Below, piece by piece: positions 48,594 to 60,500 of a stretch of 64,000 nt of DNA. The stretch's first letter is position 1; each line of letters begins with the position of its first letter. Under the pieces are notes generated by a model. That model was not told where the DNA came from. It worked only from the letters and a program-made list of their open reading frames with translations, and did no database searches. Position numbers and translations under genes: made by a program. Source of the DNA: Micropterus salmoides (taxonomy: Eukaryota; Chordata; Actinopteri; Centrarchiformes; Centrarchidae); the NCBI RefSeq assembly GCF_014851395.1, contig NW_024040040.1:9052711-9116710 (forward strand). The letters run 5' to 3'.

Positions 48594-51500
48594 GTAAGGA
48601 GAGCACGGCTGCATCAGGACAGACATCGTAGGTAGATGGAGGCTGAATCGGCATTAATAGTGGAGGAATCTGTGCTCTGCTGTTGTACCTCAAAGCAGAT
48701 GCTGTCTATTTCTTTTTTATTCCACCCCTCTTCCTGTGATTGTGTGGTGCATATAGGGCATTTGATGCTAATGTGAATTGTTTAGGTTTTAAATGAGGGG
48801 GTAAAATCTCTCTGTGGTCTTTGCCTTGCAGCCATTTCACGACGGAGCCTACTACCCTTTCACCAGTGACACCCAGGGGACCCACTCATCAGCAGGGATC
48901 CCGTCCCTCCTGAATTCCCCCCTCAGCCAGCACTCTGTGAACGGCCACTGTGTGCCTGCGCCAGCCATGACTCCATCTAGCGGCGCCTCCACCGTCCTTC
49001 CTTTCAAGTTCCGCCCGCGCAGGGAGAGCGTGGACTGGCGGCGCATCAACGCCGTGGACATAGACCTGGTGGTGAGCCAGCTGGATGTGGACGCCCTTCA
49101 GGAGCACATCAGCACGGTGACCTTCTGCAGCTTGGACGGGGAGCGTTGCCAGCGGTGCCAGAACCCCGTGGACCCGGCTCTGGTCAAGCTCCTGCAGCTG
49201 GCCCAGCTCACCGTGGAGTGGCTCCTCCACTGCCAGGAGTTCCTCACACTCAACCTGCGAGCGGCGGAGGAGAGGCTAGCGGCCGCCAGCAGGGAGCGCG
49301 AGCAGCTGCTGGCCCAGCAGAAGAAGCAGGAGGAGAAGGTGCAGACGTTAACCGCCGAGCTCAAGCAGAGGAAGAAGGTTATTCGCACCCAGCAGACCCT
49401 GCTCACGCCTCGAATCATCAGCAGCCATAAGGTACCGCTGACACGCTAAACGCTCCCTCCTTGGGGTGTATCGGTTACCATTTGCGTTTTACATGTGTGT
49501 GTGCGTGGCAAGCAGACATCCAGATCCAACACCCCCACCCTCTTTGCTCCTCCTCCCCAGGGCCCCCTTCTCTGTCATTGTTCACAAGATCTATTCACAT
49601 CTCAGGCTTTGTGCATTTCACATCAGGGTTAGGAGGGGATAAAAAGGGAAACGCTTATTTCAGAGTCTGAATAAATTTTGGGTTTGAAAACGTTTGTTAT
49701 GTGCTGTGAAACCTGCCACTGCCCTGCGTTGTTTTGGCATGTTTATAATAAGCTTTGTTTTCAGACGGTAAGAAAAGGATTTAGAGCTGCAGAACAGATG
49801 GTGTCATTTGGTGGCAATTAGTTTTTTTTAATCCACTTACAAAAGGGTGTCAGGCAGTAATCAAGAGGACTGGCTGACTCCCACCTCCCCCACCCTCATA
49901 TATATATATATATATACATATATCCTCATAGAAAATTTAGTCCTTTTCAGTGTTGTTGAAGACATTTGTATGTATTTTAGTTTATCTGCTGGATCCATTG
50001 GCCTGTAAAAAAGGTATTGTACCTCACTACTATTGTGTTATTTATAGCACTAATCAAAAATCTCCTTCTGTTCTTCAAGTGCGCGGCTACAGCTGACCAA
50101 GAGGTTGCCAAAGAGACCGATATAGTGTGTCATGGCAGCATGTGGTTGCTAGGTGTGCGCTAAGACCTCAGCTAACAGAGTTGGTTCAATTATTGATAGA
50201 GAGAGAGAGAGAGGCCATGCGCTTGTGTTCTCTGAGGACCTTTGGCATTTGTTGTTGTTAGAGGTAATGTCCATATTACTGCTGAATAAACACACAGCGC
50301 TCTCTTTGAAGAGTGATTTAATTTCACTCCCAATTTCCACAGTTATTCCTAATGTAATCACTCACAGACCAGCTCGTTGTAGCCGCCTTTGAATCTTTGC
50401 TGCCATATGGTGTGACGAGATATCAGTAGCAGCAGCTTTAACAATGAATGAAGTCACAGGCACAATGAGTGGCGGAGTTAAATGTAGCATGTGATGTGTG
50501 TGTGTGTGTGTGTGTGTGTTTGTAGAGCAGAGGCAGCATATATTGTAATTGTTAAGTGTTAGTGAGCTGGAGTGTGGCGACGCCTGCCGCTGGGAACAAA
50601 TCAACATCACTCACACTATCTGTCTGTTTGGAAACACATGCCTGAATGCAGCGGATGTTCCTGTTTGGAGCTTTAATCATCTTTATGTTGACTTATGTCA
50701 AAACCTCCTTCGCCCCTTCATTACTCCTTATGTTAGACATTCAGTGGTAAGCACTCTCAAAAAGTATTGTTTTATAGAGTCTAATTTCTATAATGGGTTA
50801 CAAATAATCAGGCTTTTCACCTTCCATTGTTTTGCTTTTTTGATTTCCCGAGTCTCACCAGTGAAACCTGATCGTATTTATCACACGATATTTAGCAAAT
50901 ACTGTGAAATAAATTATAGAGCTGAAACAATTTATCGATTAGTCTAGTGGGAAAAACATCGATTTTACAAAACACAGTCAAATGAAGAAAACGTTTTTAC
51001 CATTTTGAGGGTGCGACATAGGTTCGACGCAGAAGTGTAAATTGGCCTTAAGAGTGAAATGTACAAAATATATAGCAATAATAATAAATATATAGAAAAT
51101 GCGGTCTGATGCCAACATGTAGACCAACATCTTACTGATACTTCAGGTCATCTAAACTGAGCTTTTAGTTTTACATATATTAACACCTGTCTTTGTTTGT
51201 TTCTTTTAGTGCCCACAGTGTGATAAATCCTTCCTCAATTCCTCCTTTCTCCAGAATCACCTGCAGCGCCGCCACCCTGACGAGTATGAGATCCGTAAGT
51301 CTGCTGGTCATAAAGGTTTGCTGAGCAGTTCAAAGAGGGACAGAGAGAGAGCATCATAATACATGAGCTGAAGGCAGGAGTCAGATACGTTACTTACTAG
51401 GAAGACCAGTTAAACAGTTAAAGGATGGAGCCTAGTGAAGATGTATTTGTGGGTGAAATATGAAACATTCCCTCACATTGTATTGTTACATTAAATATCT

Positions 51501-54500
51501 TGTTTTTTGTACTTCCTTCCAGAATTGCGGTCAGACAATGAGAAGAGATCTCAGATTGAAAGCCTCAAATTGGAGATCAGCAGTCTGAAGGAGCAGATTG
51601 TTCAGCAGCAGCACGCCTTGCAAGTCAAAACAGCTCAGGTAGGAAAACCATACCGGCTTCGACTGCAGATAATTGTGAGAATGTTCTCTGTCTTGGGGGT
51701 TTGGGCTGTTGGTTGTGCAAAACTGTAAGAAAACTAGTCTTATTTAGTGATGGGCACCGAAACGCATATTAATAAACAGGCTACAGACTGTAGTGTTATT
51801 ATCAGGCTGTCCTGCTCCTCCACTCAGACACAGCAGCCAGCAGAGCAGAGAGGCCCGGTGGGGATAGTGAAGTGAAGGTAACTTCAATATTACTCGAGTA
51901 GATGACAACAATATTCATTACTGTAAATACGTGCAATAAAACCTTTGCGAGTAAAAAGCCAATACTTAATCAATACACCTGTTCAAAAAGCAACAACATG
52001 TAAACCCATAGTAGGGCTGACCCCAAATAGTTTAAGATTTGATGCTTCGATGGGCGGGGCCTGATTCGATTGTCAATCTCACAGTAAAACAAGGATCATG
52101 CCAGTTTGGTGATTTGGGGGTGCTCAACGTCTGATTTTACATAGAACTACCAGTTTTCTCCCAGTAAGTTAATACACTGCCTATTACAATATACATTTCA
52201 ATGTTTAATGCTGTAAATCAACATTTAAAAAGAATAAAACTTTCAATAAATGTTTAAAAGTACGTAAATAAATCCAAAATTGTAACCCTAACCCTGGGGC
52301 GTCAGTGCGTAGGCGTAGCGTGTATGTTTGTAGTGGCAGAAGACACTTACTAAAGAGACAGAGCCCCAGCTTCAGTGGTGTTGTGCGGAGTTGTCCGCAC
52401 CTCACGGGACTTTAGGATAATTTATCACCGTTGATGAACCACTAAGAATATTTTTTTTAAATATCCGGCTACTTGAAATAGAGCCGTGAGGAACCGCGAC
52501 GTGCATGCAGTAGGGGTGGGAATCACCAGAGACCCCACGATACGATATTATCACGATACTTATGACACGATACGATATTATTGCGATTTTAAACATATTA
52601 CAATTTATTACAATATTTTATCTTTTTCCCAACTATAAATTGTGTCCCCAAAGCAAAACTCTTTTTCTAGTGGGCTGAAAAAGCAATTTTATTAGTGCCA
52701 AAAAACAAACTTCTCATGTACAATTTATATATTAAAAGATCGATACTTGACATTCATGTTACGATACGATATTGCCTTGCAAAATATCTTGATACTATGC
52801 TGTATCGATTGTTTCCCCCACCCCTAACATGCAGCTGTCGGCAGCACGGAGTGCACGTAAAACTCTGCACAAGAGCGGTGAGTGACAAGTGAGAGAGAGC
52901 GAGAAAAGGGTCTTCAAAAAGCCTCAGTTTAGCTGGAAATTTAAGTTGAATCAATAGAGACTGCAGCTCTGCGGCTTCTCAAGATTAAAGCAGAGCTACC
53001 CCCACCCCCCCGCTCACATTCCCCAATGCGCAAAAGCACGCCTGATTCAACTATCGGCAGGACTTGACAATTTTGATTCGACTATGTAAATCCTTAGTCG
53101 GGGACAGCGCTAACCCATAGAAAGCGATACTTTAATCTGCTCTGTCCACAGTCTGGCATCCTCTCTGTTTTTCACAAGCACAGCACGCTAGTTTGGCAGA
53201 TAGCAAAATGTTTTAAACAAGCTAAAACAAAAGCTGTCTGTCTGTAGTCTAACTGTTTAGCTTAGTTTGCCACGTACCTTAAACTTGGCACATTGTTGTA
53301 AACTTAACTGCTGATTGAGACAAACCAGCCGTTCCTCTCTCTACCAGCGGTAACGTTACCCGCAGGCAGCGAATAACAGCAGGGAGAGGAGAAGGACTGA
53401 TACAAACTTTCAACAGTTCTTCATTCTTTCTAAATGTCATATTTTGATGTCAGAAATAGCATTTATTTGACATTTTAGATTTGTTTCCACTGAGATATTA
53501 CCCTAAAAAAACTTTTATTTAAATTTCTACTTTTATGCCAATGCTTTTATGATTTCATAGTGAATGAGCTCTTTGTTGTGATTACAGGAAAAAGAGCAGC
53601 AGTCCATGCACAAAGACTTGCTGAGAGAATTGGACCGTTTTAAGGCTGAGGAGATGGCCCGCATGGACAGAAAAATAGAAGACAGCAGGGATGGCATTCG
53701 CAGGGAGATGGAATTTCTTTACACCCGAAATATCCAGGCTCTTAATGTACGAAAAGGATACTTTTTTACATTAATTTTCAGTATATCTTTTATTATTTTG
53801 TGATGTATTTGTTTTTACTATTTGATACGTATTTTCATTCATAGGAAGCAAATCAGAATCAGACAGCCAAACATGAAAAATCAGCGAGCCCTGTTCAGTC
53901 GCAGCCAGAGAGAGATCTGGACAACTACAGAGAGATGCAGATACAAGCCATCCAAAAGCTGGAGCACCAACTGAAGAAACAGGTCAGTGGAAAGAAGACA
54001 TTTTATTTTAAAACCTTGAAGTGAATGAAGTTATTTTGAGAACAAAAATATTCTCTTCTAGGATAAAAAGTGGGAATCCAGGCTACAGGATATAAAGGCT
54101 CAACACGAGTTGGAAAAGAATCAGGTATGTTGTTATTATTATTCATCATAATTATCATGCTGTTAAAGCATCTAAAAGTGAAACATATAACACGCTTTTG
54201 TTGAAAAATCGGCCAGCTGGAAAATGCATCCTCTTCCTGTCATCTTCCAGTTGCTGAACGAGCTGAGCAGGATGCAGTCGTCTGTGTCTGAGCACCAGGA
54301 CCACAGCCGCAGGTTGCAGCAGGACATGGGGAGGAGGCTGCAGGAGAAGGAGCAAACCATCAAGGCTCAGCGGGAGCAGGTTAACACTGATTCTCGCTCG
54401 TACTGTTGATGGCCGTGCGCCTGCTGTGATTATGTCGGCAGAGGAAGCGAGGCGGAGGCTCAGCCCTTGTTCAGGATATCCTGTATTTGCCACATGGGCT

Positions 54501-57500
54501 CAGATTGTGTTATATTGACATATGATACTGTACATTTGACGGGAGTCACCGTGCACAGGAAGCTGACGCTTTTCTTGGAATAAGCTCCACATTTTGTATT
54601 GAAGATACGAGATTAAGTTGCTGAACAACTCACAGTATGTTGTTTGACATGGATCTCATATAAAGTTGTATTTCAAGTTGAAATCCTTAAGATTACTTTA
54701 AGGTTACCACAGGCCCCAGAAGTCATATCATGAATTCCATGAATGGGGTTTAATTTCATTAAAATCTTTAACCTGCAGTGCAGAGATTTTGTTTCCCCTT
54801 CTGGCAGTGAGAGTAATAACACAAACATAGTTACAAAAATACAGAAACATTTCCACAGTTCCAAGACAATGATCTATTAAATGTAATAGCAACATAGCCT
54901 ACTCATATACCTGTCCGAGAGCAGTAATGAAACATCTGTTTCTGCCTGCCTGTCCATGCAGTCTATGCTGTATAAATACAATTATTTATTTATTTTTATC
55001 TCCAGAGCCATGTAGAAGGAGAGGTTTGTCATCTCTGTTCAGTAAAATGTGTTGTTTTTTATTTTCTGCTTACAGATAAGGAATATTTCCTCACATCCAC
55101 CCACCAAAGTAGTGGAAGTACCAGGTATGTATTCCTTTTCATTTACTTTTTCACTGAAGGAAGTTGCATGTATGTTCCTAATGCATTCATCGTATTCTCT
55201 GTTTTTCAGTCATTGTCAGCGCACCAGCTCCGGAGCCTAAACCAAAGAGAGTTGCACTTGGTAAGTTAGCAGAAGTCATCTGAATATTAAAACATTGTCA
55301 CTCCCAGAGAGGCTGACCATGTGCTTTTGTGCATGAACGATTTACACTTTGTAAACTCTTAATAAATACCACCCCCCCCCCCCCCCCCCGTAACGCATAT
55401 TTTATGCCTTTGACCTCATTTGCTGTCCAATTAGAGGAGCCAGTCTCTGCTCTTAAGCTGGATCCTATACAGGAGCTGTCAGAAGAGGAGAAAGGTAACA
55501 CGGACAATAAAACGAACAGAGCCGTTCGACTGCATGCTGTCTGCATGGATGCATCAGTCTGTTGTGTTCAGTCTTTTCCTGAAGTGTGTCGGGACCGAGA
55601 TAATCTTAGTCCACACTGACTTGAAAGGCATGGCCTTAGTACGAGAAAGCAAGCTCATGGTCTGATATTCTTTGACGCCTACCGTGTCAGCACTGCTGAT
55701 CACTAAGTCCGTCCGTCATCTTGTTGCCTTGTTTGTGGCAAATGAAGTTGTAGACATTCTCCTCTTCTGCCTGCCCCATTGCAGTCATGTACATCTACCC
55801 AGCTAGACCTTTGGCATGGAGCTTGCTGTGAAAATTGGCAAATGCATGCTCATTTTTTAAATCCTTTTTACTTCTGCCGCCTTAAATTGGTGCCTTATTA
55901 TCCGTAAAGGTCTGATTAAGTGAGATATCTTTTACAGACTCAAGCAGCGGCTCCGAGAGGAAGCCAGTTGAGAAGAAGCCTGAGCCTGTACCAGAGAAGA
56001 AACAGAGGGCTACCATCAGTGCTCTGAAGAGGAACACCAGCATCAAGAAAGATATGCGGCTAGAGCTCGAACAGGCTGTTGTTAAGAAGCTGGAGAACCT
56101 GGGAATCAAGCATGTAAGTAGGGTTCATGAAGCTTAAGAAGTATTGTACAGCATACAACCTAAAAGAAAATACTCCCTCCTAGGCACTCTTATTTAACAC
56201 ATTTTGTAACCATTGGTTATAATTTTGTCTGCCTCTTCTCAGGATCAGAGTGGTCTCAAGAATAAAGAGTACAGTTCCATCCTGGCCAAGGTGCATTCAA
56301 AGCGGGAGAGCGCTGCAAAGGGGATGCCTGAATACTGGCACCATCGGGAGGAGATTGCCAGCAATGTGGAGCAGAAGCTGGGGGGTCAGAGGAGAGGCAG
56401 CGACCCTGCTCCTGAGTCACAGGCCAGATCCAGACAATCGGTTCAAGGTGAGTCATCAAAAAGCCTCTTAGCAGAGGAGATAATCTTTTTTTAAGTTCTT
56501 ACTCACCCACAGACCACTACCCGGTGCTTTAGAGAAATTGAGCCACCTGTTTGTCAGCCACTATTGCATTAGTGGCTTGTAATAGGTTTTGACTCCATTT
56601 TCAATCAGCCTAACCTGTGAAAGCTTGTCTGCCGTCACATAAACTGATTAAAGCTCTGACACACTGACTGACTGATCCGCTGACTGCGTTAAAATTACCT
56701 GTCTGTATGCAGTGCTGCAGATCAGGCCTCGATCCAGTAGCCTACCCTCCAGAGCGACCCAGGTGATGTCTGGACCTGCAGTCAAACAGCCAAAGACCCC
56801 CCAGCCGGCGCCGAGGACCAAGACCGCCGCCCAACCCAAGACATCAACACCCAACACCAAGACCGCTCTGAGGACCTTCACACCAAAGTACAGAAATAAC
56901 TGAAATGGTTTTCTTGTTAATTAATGTATGATATTAACATGTGTCCTGGTTAATTAAATGGGAGTATGATGTAGTGAGAATACATAACATATGCTAAATA
57001 TATATAATGTGAATGCAACCAAAACTACCTTCAGAGAATTTGGTAGTGTTGAGAAGCAGCTGCATCTGAGTAAGTTAACACCATACCAGTTAGTAACAAC
57101 ATAGAGTTCAGATAGATCTGAACATTTACAGCTCCCCCGAGTCATTCCTGTCATTCCTTATAACTGGTGTCAAAGTGGAAGGGAGAGTCAAATGATAGAA
57201 GAGCCAGAGGATAATTTGTTTTCTAGTAAAAACAAGTGATGACTATGTGGAAGTGCCTTAAACCTGAATTATTTCTAATGGCCAGCAGGGGGCGACTGGT
57301 TGCAAAAATAACTGATTGTATACAAGTCAATGGGCAGGTTCACATCTAAAGTTCCTGAATCGAACCAATGTAAGGATAAAAACAACATGCTTTAAATTTC
57401 CCCACTGGTCTCACATTCACAAAGGCAAAAACTCAAACGGTCCAGAAACTGTAATCAAAAGCCACGTGGTGGAAATGGAGCACCGTCAGGTTCTTTTTTG

Positions 57501-60500
57501 TGTTGGTCTGGAATGCATATCAGCAAACCTTAGAGGGCATCTGAAGTATGGTATACAGTATTAAATAATTTTATAATGCAGACATTTTGAGGAAGATGCT
57601 CTGGCATCAGACAGTCTTTAACAGATCATACCACAACTTGTTTGCATTTGCCATACAAAGTGGACCAGTGAAGCAAAGTTAGCCCTTGCAAATGGCTAGT
57701 AAAGGATAAAAGCTGCTTGTGTTTACAGGCTCCATATATATTTTGTTGAATTAATTAATTAATGCATATATTGCCCTACATGCTACATACATAAAGTTCA
57801 ATATATCCAAAGGTGCCAACCTATAATCAAGAATAAATATTACTTTATTATAGATATTGTACGCATTCTATAAAAATATTCTGATAAATATGAAATATTA
57901 TAAAGAACAACAATAATACATTTAATAGAAAAATAATAATAAGTCACTATTTTAAAAAGGAATACTATTTTAAATGACACATTGGTTGCTTCCTGTACCA
58001 GAAATGATCCGTTCCAGAGTTCACTTGACAGCTGTCTGACACCACCCCTTCTGGAGAGAGGTTGCTTTGAGTCTGGCTTTCACACCAACCCAAACAAACC
58101 GCACTAATGGGGTAAACGCTCCCGAGTTCAGTTCAACCGTACTAAACATGATTGGTGTGAACCCGCCCTATGATAAAATTATGCTACTTGTTCAATTACC
58201 TCTGGAAACCCTTTTAAAACAGTAGTCCACTAAGCAACGGGTGATGCCACGGTGGCTAAGTCCACTTCTTTTATATAGTCTATTCTTCTGCCACATCCCT
58301 TAACAAATATGACGTTATGCTCAAACGTGCTGGGCTGAAGAGGGAGCAACGTGCTTTTATGCTGCATTTACATAAGATATGAATTTGCTGCTGGCATCAG
58401 TTATTTGTAACAGAAACTCATAACTGCTAAGGTGAAACGTCACTCTCTGCGACAATGTTTTGATTGCAGTGGTCGTCTTTATTACCTATGTAGGGACGAG
58501 TGAGTGTGAAACTAACTAGTTATTACGTAGCAGTAATTTAGAATAAAACTTGTGTTAAGCTGGTGCAACAGACTGCTGGAGGGTAGAACTTAACTGAATT
58601 GTATAGTCATGATAAATGTTTATAGAGAACATATTTTGTTATCTAATGATATGACACAAATTCAGAGATAATACACGTGTTAATAGCAAGTGTAAAGAGT
58701 ATTGTAGATGGCTTTAAGAAAAACAAAAGGGTTGAATGTTCCATGATTTGTAAAAACTGTCTCTGTTTTGATTTTTGAGGACCCCTCCTTTCAGTTCAGA
58801 TGAGGAGTCTGAAGAAGAGGAGAGCGATATCGAGGAGGAAAAGCCCCAGAAACACCAGAGGGGCAAATCACCACAGACCAGACTACACCAGGCTACCCCG
58901 GTCCAAATCAGAGCAAGCAAAGCCAGTCCAGTCCAGGCCAGGCAGGCTCCAGCCATGCACTCATTCTCCTACAACCCCCAGCAGGGCCGGGGGTCAGCGG
59001 GCAGTGTGACCAAGACGGCACTTACAAAGATGGAGAGCGATGAGGAGGAGGAGGACGATGATGAGTGGTCAGAGGTCAGCGAGCTGCAGGAGATTGACCC
59101 GAGACAACTCCAGAGTCACAAAGACCAGAACGGCAACGTGGATAAGAGAAACTTTGGTAAAGGTAAGAACCAGCTCACACCATATATAATAATTTGACTA
59201 TTCATTCAGTCGTAAGGGTACATTTGATAACCGAGAAAATGTAGGTGTGTTCTGATTAGAAAATATACGGAAAGTGGGTTAAACTGTAGATATTAGATTA
59301 GATCTTCAAGGTTAGGTTCGTCGCCCATTATGTGACATTATGTTGGATGCTTTCAGGATTCCAGAGGGGAGTTAAAAAGTCTTAAATAAACATTTTAACA
59401 CTTTTAAGGTCATAAACAGTCTTATTTTGAATCATAATAGGTCTTAAATTTTGAGATAATGTATGAGAAATCAAGTTGAGTTAGCCAGGTTTTCTTCAGG
59501 GAAGACTTGAAGTTCTATTATCCCTGTTGGACAATAAACATATTTTTACCAAGCATGAAATATGCCAGGAATCACATGACACAACAAGTTTTCTGAAATG
59601 TTATGTTTAAATATGCAAATTAGGCATTATCTAATGTTAACTTTCGGAGCATTTAGGAGAAATCTGCACATGCAGATAGATGAAGTTTGGTAAAATAAAC
59701 ACCTAAATAGCTGTTTATTTAATTTATTTTTTTAATTTTTTTATTTTTTTGTCATGTTTCTTTATCTGCTCTGTAAAGCGACTTTGAGTTTGTGAAAAGC
59801 GCTATACAAATTCAATTTATTGTATTGTATTTTGGGCGTCTTCTTTCCACTAGTCTGAAAGAAGAACATGTTACAGAAGCAAATTATTGAGTGCATGAGA
59901 AAACAATGTTTTTGCCTGTAGAGTCTCGCCTTAAGCAGATACTAGTTGACTGTGGTTTGTGTCATCGCAGGGTCACACAAAAACGTGACAATATCTGCCG
60001 GTTGAAACTAACTGTTGAAAAGAGGTCAGATCAGTTCATCCAGAGGGGGCAAAACAAGCTCACAAGTATGTCAGCGTGTGATCTTTATGTTGAATTTAAA
60101 CTTTAAAGTTCAAATTGAAAGTTTTTTTTTATAAAAACAAATTGACAGCCAGGCTATTTGTAACTACAAGGTTAACAACACTAAAATCCACAAGTTCACT
60201 AGAAGATTTAAAGGCTTGGAGAGAAATCAGAGGCTTTGCAGCCTTTTGTAATGACAACCATACAGGAGGCCAGTATCAGATTCATATGATCTTTGAATAT
60301 AACAATGACGGCATGTTGAATAATTGGGAAAAGTACTTGTCTATGTTTAAATTAATTGTGTTATTTGGACAGTTAAATGCCAAAAGTTATGTGTGAATGA
60401 GGTGCCTTCCTGAAGAATGTATTACCTTTAGTTAAGTCGTTTGTGGTGCACTTCATTCCTGCCAGATGCCGTTACTTTCATCATGGTTGTACTCCATACT

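Noticed and set aside
48309..49418. Several antisense and alternative-frame open frames over dzip1 exons 1-2
   Set aside because: Shadows of the GC-rich dzip1 5' exons; the sense frame matches DZIP1 throughout.
50549..50947. 132-codon + strand frame in dzip1 intron 2
   Set aside because: Lies within the intron between exons that join cleanly in phase; no domain and no family match.
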